A stretch of 64,000 nucleotides of DNA from CBDBON01 sp965208395 (GTDB lineage Bacteria; Chloroflexota; Dehalococcoidia; Lucifugimonadales; CBDBON01): NCBI GenBank assembly GCA_965208395.1, contig CBDBON010000003.1, positions 186,001 to 250,000 on the forward strand. Reading direction: 5' to 3'. Made by a program: the position numbers and the translations under genes. Below, in pieces: positions 1-9,368 of this stretch; position 1 is the first letter of the stretch; each line of letters opens with the position of its first letter. The notes under the pieces are model-generated. The model ran no database searches and was not told where the DNA came from. It saw only the letters and a program-made list of their open reading frames with translations.

Positions 1-2
1 TT

Positions 3-1451
3 GCGCTGTTCCTGATAGGCAGGCGGGGCAGATACGGCACGAACGTACTCGTCATGACTGCGGCCTTCTCGGTCATCGTCATCCTCGCAAACTTCTTTCT
101 CTACCACAGCACCTGGGGCAGGTGGGACGTGACGGCGACCCGCGTCTTCACCCTGGCGCCCCAGACGGTGAGAGTGCTCGACAACCTCGACCGTCCCGTC
201 CGGGCCAACGTCTTCATGGTGCCGAGCCCGTCGCAGATCGACCTGGTGAGACAGCAGACCGAGGATCTCCTCAACGAGTTCGCGAGGAGGGGAGGCAAGT
301 TCACCTATCGGTTCATAGACCCTGAGCTCGACCGCAAGACTGCGCTGGACTACGAGGTTACCGATTACCCGTCGGTTGTGTTCGAGGACGTAGACCTTGG
401 AACACTTCAGACGGTCGCTTGCTCAGGGATCCCAGGCCTTCCGGGGTGCCTCAACTTCAACGAGCAGGAGTTCGTCACGGGCATCCTGATAGCCAGTGGC
501 CGGGAGCAGAAGAGGGTCTACCACCTGACCGGACACAAGGAGAGATCGGTAACACGCGATCTGCAGACCGGTGAGGTGGACGATGAGGGTCTGGACCTAG
601 CGTTCCGCGGTCTTAGACGCGACAACTACCTTGTGGCGCCTCTGAACTTGAAGCAGGACCCCGAAGTTCCGGAGGACGCCGCCGCGCTCATCATCCCGGG
701 GCCGCAGCAGGACCTGGATGAGGAGGAGGCCAGGATACTGTCCGACTATGTGAAGCGGGGCGGCAGGATCCTGGCGTTGTTCGATCCCGGCTCTCCCCGT
801 TCCTACGGAGAGCTGTTCGCGACCTGGGGACTTAATATCGGCACGGAAGACCTTGCCGACTCGGTGAGCAACGTCTCGGGGAATCTGCTGACGCCGCTGG
901 TGCAGAGGACGAACGGCCAGTTCGTGGATGACCCGGGGGCGGAGATCACCAAGCATCTCAACGTGACCTTCTTCCCGGGTGCCACATATATATCATCCAC
1001 CATGCCCGGAGCCGACGTTCCGCCTCATCTGGCGATCCTGCCCCTGGCCCTGACCACTCCGGCGAGCTGGGTCGAGCGAGACGTCGAGGACGTGAAGTTC
1101 GACCCCGACGCGGACGTCCTCGGCCCTCACCCATTGGGCGTTGCGGTGGCAGCCTCCGGCACCGCCGACGAGACGGAGCTCCATCCGACGGCCAAGTTCG
1201 TCATCATCGGGGACTCGGATTTCGCCAAGAACTTCTTCTTCGAGAATGACGACAACGGGGACTTGTTCCTGAACTCGGTCGCATGGCTCACGGAGGACTA
1301 CGACCTGATCGAGATCAGGCCGAAGGTCTCCCAGACTCGCCGTCTGGTCGTAAACACTCGTGAGGCGGACTTCATCAAGTGGTCCAGCTGGTTCCTGCCG
1401 CCCTCCGTGATGCTTGTACTGGGCACCTTCGTGTGGTGGCGGAGAAGGTAG
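3..1451 (+). CDS. GldG-like ABC-transport auxiliary membrane protein (5' end outside window)
   Basis: The frame is open from the first codon in the window, and residues typical of the family (RYGTN just before the first membrane helix) precede the first ATG at 54, so the true start lies upstream. Visible are an N-terminal membrane helix, a long extracytoplasmic region with the GldG/IFT52-like fold (a 'HLTGHKE' segment, then a 'YVKRGGRILALFDP' strand-loop), and a C-terminal helix ending in WWRRR. GldG-type proteins are accessory subunits of ABC exporters. The ATPase and permease would be expected upstream, out of view. A DUF4340 protein follows at once, the usual partner. The transported substrate is unknown. 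Confidence 0.8.
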   Translation, partial: ALFLIGRRGRYGTNVLVMTAAFSVIVILANFFLYHSTWGRWDVTATRVFTLAPQTVRVLDNLDRPVRANVFMVPSPSQIDLVRQQTEDLLNEFARRGGKFTYRFIDPELDRKTALDYEVTDYPSVVFEDVDLGTLQTVACSGIPGLPGCLNFNEQEFVTGILIASGREQKRVYHLTGHKERSVTRDLQTGEVDDEGLDLAFRGLRRDNYLVAPLNLKQDPEVPEDAAALIIPGPQQDLDEEEARILSDYVKRGGRILALFDPGSPRSYGELFATWGLNIGTEDLADSVSNVSGNLLTPLVQRTNGQFVDDPGAEITKHLNVTFFPGATYISSTMPGADVPPHLAILPLALTTPASWVERDVEDVKFDPDADVLGPHPLGVAVAASGTADETELHPTAKFVIIGDSDFAKNFFFENDDNGDLFLNSVAWLTEDYDLIEIRPKVSQTRRLVVNTREADFIKWSSWFLPPSVMLVLGTFVWWRRR

Positions 1452-1496
1452 GAACACAGCCCGGAAGAGGGCGGTCGACGGAGTGAAGACTACGAC

Positions 1497-2570
1497 ATGA
1501 GTCTGAAGATAACCATCGGCCTCGTTATCGTCGCTGTAGCCTCCGCGGCCGCGATATTCTACTTCGAGCCGTTCAAGAGCGAGGAGGAGCAGGTCGACAA
1601 GAGCCCCTGGTTCTACCAGGTGGCCCAGGAGGACATCAGGGGTATAGAGGTCGCACATCTGGACAAGCACGTCAAGTTCGTGAAGACGGGCAAGACGTGG
1701 ACGTTCGTCGAGCCGGAGTCGTTTGCCGGTCTGCCTCCTGCGTGGGAGATCTTTCAGGGCACAGAGCTGATTCTCAGCGGGCCGCGCACCCAGAGAGACC
1801 TCACGATCGCTGCGGCCACGATAGATGATCCCACGCAGTACGGGCTGGATGATCCCAGGACCGTCGTCGACGTCGAGCTTACGGCGAACAGGAATCTAAG
1901 GTTCAAGCTCGGAGACCCGACGACCAGCGGCGACTACTACTACGGCGAGGTGGTCGGGTTCCCTCAGCTCTATCTGGTCGTCAAGATATGGGGAGACGTG
2001 GTGGCCCGGTTGGCGAACGAGCCTCCCCTGCCCGCCTGGTACGTGAAGCGTGACATAGATGAGATCGTATCGGTGAGCATCTTCCGAGAGGACCTGGAGC
2101 CTGAGGAGGGTAACGCGATACTGGAGTTCCTCCGGGAGGACGACGGCTGGGTCGCCAGGGACTGGCGGACCTCCGAGACGGTCCCGGAGCGCCAGCCGGT
2201 GGACCCGGAGAAGTGGGACCCGATCGTCCCGTTGCTGAGCGGTTCTCCGAACGTGAGAATCGAGAATGTCCGGGTGGAGGACGAGGACTACTCCCGCTGG
2301 GGCATAGACGAGGAGACCTGCCCCGAGGGCAGCCGGCAGCGCCGGTGCTGGAGCGGAGCTGTTGGCGCCATCGAGCTGCGTATACCGGCCGTCAGCGATG
2401 GAGGCAGCGCCTATCTGGAGCACATATCTACGGTGATCGGCGACAAGACGCCGGACGGTACAGGCTACTATGCGCTCTGGGAGACGGACCAGTTCTTCAG
2501 TCCGACCATCATCCTGGACGCGGAGTGGGTGGAGACGTTCATGGACCTCCTCGATGATCCGCCCTATTGA
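1497..2570 (+). CDS. DUF4340 domain-containing membrane-anchored protein
   Basis: A 357-residue protein with one N-terminal membrane anchor (residues about 4-22) followed by an extracytoplasmic region. Repeated short segments such as 'DDPTQYGLDDPRTVVDVEL' are characteristic of DUF4340, which forms repeated beta domains. It sits 45 bp downstream of the GldG-like gene, the common arrangement in which GldG and DUF4340 proteins accompany an ABC exporter. No catalytic residues are recognisable. The stop codon overlaps or abuts the start region of cinA, so the genes are probably co-transcribed. The function is inferred from context only. Confidence 0.75.
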   Translation: MSLKITIGLVIVAVASAAAIFYFEPFKSEEEQVDKSPWFYQVAQEDIRGIEVAHLDKHVKFVKTGKTWTFVEPESFAGLPPAWEIFQGTELILSGPRTQRDLTIAAATIDDPTQYGLDDPRTVVDVELTANRNLRFKLGDPTTSGDYYYGEVVGFPQLYLVVKIWGDVVARLANEPPLPAWYVKRDIDEIVSVSIFREDLEPEEGNAILEFLREDDGWVARDWRTSETVPERQPVDPEKWDPIVPLLSGSPNVRIENVRVEDEDYSRWGIDEETCPEGSRQRRCWSGAVGAIELRIPAVSDGGSAYLEHISTVIGDKTPDGTGYYALWETDQFFSPTIILDAEWVETFMDLLDDPPY

Positions 2571-2587
2571 CCAGTCGTGAGGCGGCG

Positions 2588-3814
2588 GTGCATGCCGAAA
2601 TAGTCTCGATCGGCACCGAGATTCTGATGGGGGAGATCGTCGACACGAACTCCGCCATGCTCGCGGCCGAGCTTCCCAAGATCGGAGTCGACCTCCGATG
2701 GGTCACCAAGGTGGGTGACGATCAGGAGCGTCTATTCGACACCATCGACCGGGCCCGGCGCCGGTCGGACCTTACGCTCACCACGGGCGGCCTGGGCCCC
2801 ACTTCGGACGATCTCACACGGGAGACGATCGCCCGGGTCATGGGCGAGGAGATGTCGGTCCGGGAAGACCTGCTGGAGCAGCTGAAGGCCTACTTCGCAG
2901 GGCGCGGCATGCCGATGCCGGAGACGAACGTGAAGCAGGCTACGGTGATCCCCTCCGCCGAGGTGCTGCCCAACCCCATGGGCACCGCGCCCGGCTGGTG
3001 GGTCGAGAGGGACGGCCGGATCGTCGTTGCAATGCCCGGCCCCCCGAGGGAGCTCGACCGGATGTGGAGCCGAGAGGTCGCACCCCGGCTCAGGGACCGC
3101 AATCCCGGCGTCGCGATAGCGACGCGCACGTGGAAGACCTATGGCATCTCCGAAGGCGGACTCAACGAGATGGTGGCCCCGCTGTTCGAAAGCCTCAATC
3201 CATCTCTGGGCATATACTCGAAGGCGGACGGCATCCATCTGCGCGCCATCGCGACTGCGGCGACTGAGAAGGAGGCGCTGGCGCTGATCGGACCGGTTGA
3301 GTCGGCGATCCGGGAGGCGGTTGGTGATTCGATCTGGGGCGAGGGAGACGACACGCCGGAGGCGCAGGCGGGAGCGCTTCTCAAGGGCCGCGGTCAGACT
3401 CTGGCAGTCGCCGAGTCGTTCACCGGGGGGCTGTTGACCAGCACGCTATCGAGCGTCCCGGACAGCGGCGACTTCCTGACTGGCGGCGTCCTAGCGACCG
3501 ACGGCGGTCTGCTGGAGAGTTGCGACGCTTTCAGGAAGGCCGTCCGGACACATGGCTCCGCGAGCGCAGCCGCGGCAGAGGAGATGGCGGTCGCCGCCAG
3601 TGAGCTGTTTGGATCGGACGCCGCAGTGGGAGTGGGCGGTATGGCGGAAGAGGGGGAGGCGGCCTCCAGCCCGCCCGGGACGGTCTACATCGGATATGCC
3701 GTGGACGGGCGGAAGAGCTCCGTTTCCGGACGGTACCCGCCCGGACGGCTTCGGATGCGCAGCCGAGCGGTAACCCACGCGCTCCTCGGGCTCATCGATC
3801 TGCTCGGCGAGTAG
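2588..3814 (+). CDS. cinA: CinA-family protein (competence/damage-inducible, nicotinamide-nucleotide amidase-like)
   Basis: The N-terminal MoaB/MogA-like domain (residues about 1-170) is well conserved, beginning AEIVSIGTEILMGEIVDTN and carrying TTGGLGPTSDDLTRE. The C-terminal amidase domain (about 260-408) is recognisable from ESFTGGLLTS around Ser277. I chose the GTG at 2588 because GAGG lies 5 nt upstream and the family begins there; a TTG at 2567 overlapping the previous stop is the alternative. The amidase domain looks degenerate. The usual YSNxxK segment reads ATDGGLL and the GIAGPGGG loop reads GVGGMAEEG, so pyridine-nucleotide recycling activity is doubtful although the N-terminal pyrophosphatase-like domain seems intact. 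Confidence 0.88.
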   Translation: MHAEIVSIGTEILMGEIVDTNSAMLAAELPKIGVDLRWVTKVGDDQERLFDTIDRARRRSDLTLTTGGLGPTSDDLTRETIARVMGEEMSVREDLLEQLKAYFAGRGMPMPETNVKQATVIPSAEVLPNPMGTAPGWWVERDGRIVVAMPGPPRELDRMWSREVAPRLRDRNPGVAIATRTWKTYGISEGGLNEMVAPLFESLNPSLGIYSKADGIHLRAIATAATEKEALALIGPVESAIREAVGDSIWGEGDDTPEAQAGALLKGRGQTLAVAESFTGGLLTSTLSSVPDSGDFLTGGVLATDGGLLESCDAFRKAVRTHGSASAAAAEEMAVAASELFGSDAAVGVGGMAEEGEAASSPPGTVYIGYAVDGRKSSVSGRYPPGRLRMRSRAVTHALLGLIDLLGE

Positions 3815-3823
3815 GGCGGCAGC

Positions 3824-6800
3824 CTACATGGTCAGGCTCTTGTAGAGGTACAGGAGACGTTCCGGGAGCGCGTTGACGTCGTCCAGTACCTCGTACGAGA
3901 TGTCCTGGCACATCGTCTTGAGGTAGTCGTGCCCCGCCTTGTCCACCGTCAGGCAGAATGACTTGATGTCCCTGCGCCGGGCCTCATCGAGCGCCATCCT
4001 GGTGTCGTGGACTGCGTACTCCTTCTCCACGCCCTCCCTGCTGTATCCCCTGTCCTGTGGGCGGCCGTCGCTGATCAGGAAGAGGAGCTTGGTGCGCGCC
4101 TCGGCGGTGTCCAGCTTGGAGGTGGCGTGCCTTATGGCAGGACCCATCCTGGTGGCGTGGAGGGGCGCGATACGGTCGATTCGCTGCTTGACCTTGTCTG
4201 AGAAGGTCTCGTCCAAGTCCTTGATGGTGAAGAACTCGACGTTCTCCCGTCCGTAGCCTGAGAATCCGTATATCCCGTAGATGTCGCCGATGGCCTCCAG
4301 CGCGTTGATCAGGAGGACGACGGCCTCCTTCTCGACGTCGATGATGCGCTTGTAGGAGCGGCGCATCGCCTCGCCCCTGCGCGTACGCAGCCACACCATG
4401 TACTCGACTGGGTCGTCGGGGGCGTCCCAGTCCTCCGGTGCCCGCTTGCCCTCGTCGATGGCCTCAGCTGTAGAGGCGCTGGTGTCCAGGAGGAATGCGA
4501 CGGCTACCTCCCGCTGGACCTTGTTGCGCCTCCAGTAGAACTTGTCCGAGGGGCTGGCGCCGGTGCGGATGTCAATCAGGGCCTCGATCACGTCGTCGAT
4601 GTCGATCTCCTCCCCGTCTTCGAGCTTGCGGACCTTCCTGAAGGTCTCGGGCACCATCAGCTCGAACTGGCGTCTCACCTGTCCTACTAGAGACCGGTAG
4701 TTGTGCAGGGTGGTCCCGTAGAAGGCGGCGTCGCCCTCGGCCATCATCTTCTGCCGGACGATGCACCATCGGGGTTTGTAGTCGTCGGCGCGGAAGTCCC
4801 ACTCGTCGTAGACGAACGTCTCGGGTTCGGTCACGTCGAGGGAGCCGCCCTCCTCCTCTACGTGCACAAGCGGCCCCTGCCCCGCCTCCGGGTTCTGGGG
4901 GAGATTGACCCCTGCCTCCTTGAGAATGTTGTTGGCGAACAGCCCGCTGGTGTTCTGGAGGTCGGCCTGCACCGCCTGCATTTCGAGCTCAGCGCTGTTC
5001 TTCAGCATCTCCTCCAGCATCTCCTGGGTCATCGGCTCGGCGGACGACTCTCCTCCCTCCTGCTGCTGCATCCTGAGCTGGGTCATGAGCTGGGCGAGCT
5101 CGGGCTTGAAGTCTCCACGGTACTCGACGTTTTCGGTGGAGTCGTACTCCTGCTCCTCCTCCGGGCGGAGCTCCATCTCCATCCCCTGGGCGATCCTCTG
5201 GAGGATCTCCTCCATTTCGTCGGAGTCGGCGAACTGCTCATCGCCGTCGTCGAGATCCAGGTCCTCCCAGTCTTCGGGCGCTACCTCCTCGTTGGGGATG
5301 GCGGAAATGATCCCGTATATGCGGAGCGTGGCCTCCGAGACGTCTTCGACAGTGGCGTCCGACGTCATGACCCTGCCGGCGATGGTGGCTATCCTGCGGG
5401 CCTCCTCACGGTACTGGGTCGGGGCAGGGATCGGCTCCTCATGCTGGAGGCTCAGCCTCACCAGGAGCTCGACCAGGGCCTCGCGCGCGGGAAGCTCCCG
5501 GATGTTCGAACGATCCTTTACGGAGTCGGTCTGCACGCGGTCGTAGGACCTGCGGATGCCGGGGTATTCCTGCTTTATCGTGGCGTCGAGGCGGCCGTCC
5601 TCCACGACCGTGAAGATGTCCAGAGCGAGCTTGCGGTCTTCGAACAGGTCGAAGAAGCGCTGCATGTCGGTGATCCAGGCCTGCTCCAGGCCTCCGCCCT
5701 CGACCGGCGCGTCCTCCCGGACGGCGGCAACTCTATCAGACCTCTGTTTCTCGACCTCGGCCCGCATGTTCTTCTCGAACAGGGTAGACGGGAAGTCGAA
5801 CTCGAAACGGAAGCTGCCAAACTCCAGGTGGGCGACCTGGTGTGTCGAGACGACCTTGAACCACGAGAAGTTGTCGTCCTTGACCGGATACCTGTCCACC
5901 ACGGACGGGACATAGACCGTCGAGCCGTCGGTGGAGGCCGACGCGCTGGACACCCACCCGATGCTCTTGCTGACCAGCTCCTGCGAGGCCGCGAGCTTTA
6001 TCTCGGCGCCGGCGAGGGCGCAGCAGTACATCTCCATCACGCCCTTGATGCGGTCGAACTCCACTCCCGACGAGAGGGTCTCTAGCATCTGTTCGGAGTA
6101 GGACGACTCTATCTTGAAGTAGGCCATGCCGCCTTCGGGATTCTGCCTGAGCAGAGTTAGGCCATGCTCGAACCAGCGGTCGACCTGGCCGATGGTGATC
6201 CTCTCCATGGCCGTCGGGCACGCCTTGATGAACTCCGGGACCGCTCCCGGCAGGACCTCGATCAACGACTCGGAGAGCTCCAGGATCCGGCCGTGGTTCT
6301 CTCTTTCCACGTCGGCGAGCGACTGCGACATCTCCAGCATCGAAGTGGGAATGTTCGTCCCGCCGCTCTTTACGAGGCACTCCGCCAGCTTCAGGAAACG
6401 CAGGCGTTCGGCGCCGTCGATCCTGGGAAGGGCCCGTGCGCTCGCCTCGAAGAAGCTCTTGACCTCGCGCCATCCCGTATCGACGAGAGCCGAGGCCAGG
6501 GAGATGAATGCAGCCTTGTCTTTGCCTATCAGCGGGAAGAGCTTCTCTCCCAGCGTCAGACACTCGGACGCGAGGTCGTACGACCTGTGTGACAGCGCGT
6601 TCAGAAAGGCGGCGAACTGCTCCAGCTCGGTGAAGGTGAGCGTCCTGACGAGCGAAGGGGTGGTGGAGAAGAACTTGGACGCCACGGTCGAGGACTTCCA
6701 GGTCCCTCTGTAGAGGCCGCTCCCCAGCGCAGCCCAGCTCTCGATGTGACGCGACCTGAGCTTGCTCAGCGTGCCCGGACTCGCCTCGAAGTAGGCCGTC

Positions 6801-7102
6801 GCCAGTGTCGGGGACTCGGTGCATAGCGCTGTGCCGCATCGGGTCCACTTGACGAAGTAGTTGAACGGCATGTAGCCGACTACCTCGTCGCTGACCCTGT
6901 AGTACTGTGCCGCAGCCTCCCAGCTACGTACTGTCTGCCCAGCGATCTCTACTCCCGCGCTCGCCCACGTGGCGAGTTGCGTGTCCGTAAGATGGTCAGG
7001 CATACGCACCAGGACTCGATCGAACTCCTCGAGCACTAGAGACGGGAACTTCGCCAGCTCCCTGCGCGTATCCGCTATGGTAGAGGCGGACTGCTCTTCC
7101 AC
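3824..7102 (-). CDS. giant VWA-domain protein of the CbbO/NorD type
   Basis: A 1092-residue protein starting at GTG, with AAGGAGG 5 nt upstream. The first ~550 residues look helical and lack a motif I recognise. An acidic stretch lies around 600-690 (many D/E, rich in EE pairs), followed by a C-terminal von Willebrand A domain with a complete MIDAS: D873-T-S-A-S877, a Thr in HATRMGP and an Asp in LISDGRP. VWA proteins of this class partner with MoxR-type AAA+ ATPases of the CbbQ/NorQ family to remodel or activate a target enzyme. Such an ATPase is encoded two genes upstream in the same operon. The protein is longer than CbbO or NorD, and no Rubisco or NO-reductase genes are present, so the client is unknown. 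Confidence 0.85.
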   Translation of the reverse strand: MEEQSASTIADTRRELAKFPSLVLEEFDRVLVRMPDHLTDTQLATWASAGVEIAGQTVRSWEAAAQYYRVSDEVVGYMPFNYFVKWTRCGTALCTESPTLATAYFEASPGTLSKLRSRHIESWAALGSGLYRGTWKSSTVASKFFSTTPSLVRTLTFTELEQFAAFLNALSHRSYDLASECLTLGEKLFPLIGKDKAAFISLASALVDTGWREVKSFFEASARALPRIDGAERLRFLKLAECLVKSGGTNIPTSMLEMSQSLADVERENHGRILELSESLIEVLPGAVPEFIKACPTAMERITIGQVDRWFEHGLTLLRQNPEGGMAYFKIESSYSEQMLETLSSGVEFDRIKGVMEMYCCALAGAEIKLAASQELVSKSIGWVSSASASTDGSTVYVPSVVDRYPVKDDNFSWFKVVSTHQVAHLEFGSFRFEFDFPSTLFEKNMRAEVEKQRSDRVAAVREDAPVEGGGLEQAWITDMQRFFDLFEDRKLALDIFTVVEDGRLDATIKQEYPGIRRSYDRVQTDSVKDRSNIRELPAREALVELLVRLSLQHEEPIPAPTQYREEARRIATIAGRVMTSDATVEDVSEATLRIYGIISAIPNEEVAPEDWEDLDLDDGDEQFADSDEMEEILQRIAQGMEMELRPEEEQEYDSTENVEYRGDFKPELAQLMTQLRMQQQEGGESSAEPMTQEMLEEMLKNSAELEMQAVQADLQNTSGLFANNILKEAGVNLPQNPEAGQGPLVHVEEEGGSLDVTEPETFVYDEWDFRADDYKPRWCIVRQKMMAEGDAAFYGTTLHNYRSLVGQVRRQFELMVPETFRKVRKLEDGEEIDIDDVIEALIDIRTGASPSDKFYWRRNKVQREVAVAFLLDTSASTAEAIDEGKRAPEDWDAPDDPVEYMVWLRTRRGEAMRRSYKRIIDVEKEAVVLLINALEAIGDIYGIYGFSGYGRENVEFFTIKDLDETFSDKVKQRIDRIAPLHATRMGPAIRHATSKLDTAEARTKLLFLISDGRPQDRGYSREGVEKEYAVHDTRMALDEARRRDIKSFCLTVDKAGHDYLKTMCQDISYEVLDDVNALPERLLYLYKSLTM

Positions 7103-7692
7103 GGAGCCTCCTTATCCGACGTCGATTCTAACAGCTCCAGAAATCTGGCCAGTACCCGCGCCGTGGCCCCGTATACGACGTGGCCGTTGTGGACGTAGGT
7201 GGGAGAGTGTTCGAGGCGTCCGTAGAAGATCTTGGCCTCGTCCCGGCTATTGGCCGGGTCCATGAGCGATGCTATCGGTACCTCCAGCACCTCGGCGACC
7301 TCAACTGCGCTCGGCTTGAAATCGTAAGGCGACGGTATGGTCCCTACGTATGGACTCATCAGGAACCGGGTGCTCGTCGGCATGTCGTCCAGCTCGCCCA
7401 GCACCTCCACGTCCTGCGTGAGGACGCCCATCTCCTCCTCCGTCTCACGCAACGCGGTCTGGAGCAGGGTCTTGTCTTCGCTGTCCTGGCTGCCTCCTGG
7501 AAAGGAGATCTCGCCCTTGTGGTGCTCGACCGTGTCGGTACGCCTGTTCAGAAGTACGCAGTACTCACCGTCCTTCGGATATACGAGGACCATGACGCCG
7601 GCCGGCATGAGGCCTGGGTCGTCGATCGACCTCTTCGGGTTTCGCGAGAGGACCTGGCGGATGAGGTCGGCGAACGGTCGTTTCCGGGACAT
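7075..7692 (-). CDS. Nudix hydrolase, CoA pyrophosphatase (NudL/NUDT7-like)
   Basis: A 205-residue Nudix protein. It carries the CoA-pyrophosphatase signature LLNRRTDTVEHHKGEISFPGG directly before a Nudix box (GGSQDSE...ALRETEEEMGV) whose spacing is the slightly expanded one of that subfamily. Members split CoA and oxidised CoA species into phosphopantetheine derivatives and 3',5'-ADP. The ATG starts immediately after the stop of the AAA+ gene, and the 3' end overlaps the VWA gene by 28 bp, so translation is likely coupled. Its position in an operon with coaE gives an operon that both makes and degrades CoA. Confidence 0.85.
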   Translation of the reverse strand: MSRKRPFADLIRQVLSRNPKRSIDDPGLMPAGVMVLVYPKDGEYCVLLNRRTDTVEHHKGEISFPGGSQDSEDKTLLQTALRETEEEMGVLTQDVEVLGELDDMPTSTRFLMSPYVGTIPSPYDFKPSAVEVAEVLEVPIASLMDPANSRDEAKIFYGRLEHSPTYVHNGHVVYGATARVLARFLELLESTSDKEAPWKSSPPLP

Positions 7693-8598
7693 CTACTCGA
7701 AGATGGACGACACCAACTCTTCGATGCTCCGATGCACCGATCTGTCGTCCGTCACGGCCCAGTTCACCGCGACCTGGCAGGCGCGTCTCGGCGCGATGCC
7801 CTGCGAGATCAGCTTGCCCGCGTAGATCAACAGCCGGGTGCTCGCGCCCTCCTGCAGCCCGTGCTCCTTGAGGTTTCTCACCTTCTCGCCCAGCTTCGCG
7901 AGCTGTATAGAGGTCGCCTTGTCCACACCGGACTCGTGCCGGACGATCTCGGCCTCCATCTCCCGCGGCGGATAGTCGAACTCGATGGCTACGAAGCGCT
8001 GGCGCGTGCTGTGTTTCAGGTCCTTCAGGGCGCTCTGATAGCCCGGGTTGTAGGACAAGACGAGGAGAAAGCCGGGGGCGGCCTCCAGCAGCTCGCCTCT
8101 CTTCTCAACCGGTAGGATCCGCCTGTGGTCGGTCAACGGGTGGATGATGACCGTGGTATCCTTACGCGCCTCGACGATCTCATCCAGGTAGCATATTCCG
8201 CCTGCCTTCACGGCCCTGCTCAGAGGTCCGTCTATCCACACCGTCTTCTCCCCCTCCAGCAGGTAGCGCCCCACGAGGTCGCTCGCCGTCAGGTCCTCGT
8301 GGCAGGCGATCGTCACGAGGGGAAGATTCGCGCCGTTCGCGCTGGGCTGGCCTGCGCTCGCGCCCTTCGCGCCGCTGGCGATCTTTGTCAACGGTCGCCC
8401 GAGCCGGTATGACATGTACTCGACGAACCTGGTCTTCCCGCAGCCGGTGGGTCCCTTGAATATGACGGGGATCCTCTGCTCGTAAGCGGCTTCGAAAAGC
8501 TCGATCTCGTCGCCGACAGGAAGGTAGTACGGCTCCTGCGTGAGGTGGTACTCCTCGATGATATAGCTGCGATACAGTGTCTGTGTAGGCGTTGTCAT
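7693..8598 (-). CDS. MoxR-family AAA+ ATPase of the CbbQ/NirQ/NorQ type
   Basis: A 301-residue AAA+ protein with Walker A G49-PTGCGKT-56, a Walker B/DEI motif (GGICYLDEIVEA), sensor-1 region LLVLSYNPGYQ and the CbbQ_C-type C-terminus. The family forms hexameric rings that act with a VWA-domain protein to remodel metalloenzymes such as Rubisco (CbbQ/CbbO) or nitric oxide reductase (NorQ/NorD). The start overlaps the coaE stop as ATGA. The VWA partner is two genes downstream, with a CoA-pyrophosphatase-like gene in between. An alanine-glycine-rich insertion follows the P-loop helix (around residues 75-90). Confidence 0.9.
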   Translation of the reverse strand: MTTPTQTLYRSYIIEEYHLTQEPYYLPVGDEIELFEAAYEQRIPVIFKGPTGCGKTRFVEYMSYRLGRPLTKIASGAKGASAGQPSANGANLPLVTIACHEDLTASDLVGRYLLEGEKTVWIDGPLSRAVKAGGICYLDEIVEARKDTTVIIHPLTDHRRILPVEKRGELLEAAPGFLLVLSYNPGYQSALKDLKHSTRQRFVAIEFDYPPREMEAEIVRHESGVDKATSIQLAKLGEKVRNLKEHGLQEGASTRLLIYAGKLISQGIAPRRACQVAVNWAVTDDRSVHRSIEELVSSIFE

Positions 8599-9215
8599 CT
8601 ACTGAGCCTGCTTTCCTTTCCGTCTGTGACCCGTTCGTACCAGAGCCGCTTCACGCGTTCTCTCAGTGTGTCCAGGCTGCCCTCGTTTTCGATTATCACG
8701 TCGGCGTGCTTCAGCCGCTCCTGTTGCGGCATCTGGGAGTCGATTCGCGCTCGGATAGCGTTCTCGTCCAGGCCGGTCCTCGCCCTAAGCCGCTCGATGA
8801 CCGTCTCTTCCGGTGCGGAGGTGACCCACATCTCGTCTGCCAGCGGTGTCCAGCCTGCTTCTATGAAGAGGGCTGCCTCCACGACCACCGCTCCGAGGCC
8901 CTTGGCTCCCAGTTTGTCGAGCCGATCGACGATCATCTGGCGGATACGAGGATGCACTATGGCGTTCAGCCTTCTCAGCGCCCTCTCGTCCGCGAAGACG
9001 ATCGGCCCCAGCTTCCGTCTGTCGACCTCCCCGGTCTCGGAGAGAATATCCTCCCCGAATGCCTCGACCACCTGTCGCCACGTCTCGGTCTGGGGCTCGT
9101 ATGCCTGGTGACCGAGGATGTCGGCGTTGATTATCTCGGCGCCAAGGTCGGCCAGTATACGAGAAACCTCGGTCTTACCGGTGCCTATGCCTCCGGTGAG
9201 CCCGATAACCAGCAT
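8595..9215 (-). CDS. coaE: dephospho-CoA kinase
   Basis: CoaE catalyses the last step of coenzyme A synthesis, phosphorylating the 3' hydroxyl of dephospho-CoA. The protein begins MLVIGLTGGIGTGKTEV with the P-loop, followed by the conserved INADILGHQAY segment and the lid arginines of the family; about 206 residues is the normal length. I chose the ATG at 9215, preceded by AGGGGA, over an in-frame GTG 27 bp upstream because the family starts right before the P-loop. It is the first gene of a four-gene minus-strand operon. It is divergent from selA. Confidence 0.93.
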   Translation of the reverse strand: MLVIGLTGGIGTGKTEVSRILADLGAEIINADILGHQAYEPQTETWRQVVEAFGEDILSETGEVDRRKLGPIVFADERALRRLNAIVHPRIRQMIVDRLDKLGAKGLGAVVVEAALFIEAGWTPLADEMWVTSAPEETVIERLRARTGLDENAIRARIDSQMPQQERLKHADVIIENEGSLDTLRERVKRLWYERVTDGKESRLSR

Positions 9216-9336
9216 ATTTCCCCTGTCGTCGGCCAAATTCACGACATTCTATCAACTGCTATTTCACAGGGTCAATATGTGCCCCGTCGCGCCGCGGCTA
9301 CGGAGGCGACGGTCTCACGTGACGCACGCCACGACC

Positions 9337-9358
9337 GCGCCGACAGGCCTGTCGGCGC
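9337..9358. promoter_or_regulatory. perfect 22-bp palindrome between coaE and selA
   Basis: Eleven bases (GCGCCGACAGG) are followed immediately by their exact reverse complement, with no loop. The dyad ends 10 bp before a TATAAT hexamer, so it overlaps the place where the -35 element of the selA promoter would sit. A zero-spacer dyad suits a dimeric regulator better than a terminator hairpin, and no T-run follows on either strand. The binding protein is unknown. Confidence 0.5.
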
Positions 9359-9368
9359 CCCTGCGGTA

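Noticed and set aside
4703..6085. 460-codon open frame antisense to the VWA gene
   Set aside because: It is a shadow of a GC-rich gene in the opposite frame; its translation has no recognisable domain, while the minus-strand product has a complete VWA domain.
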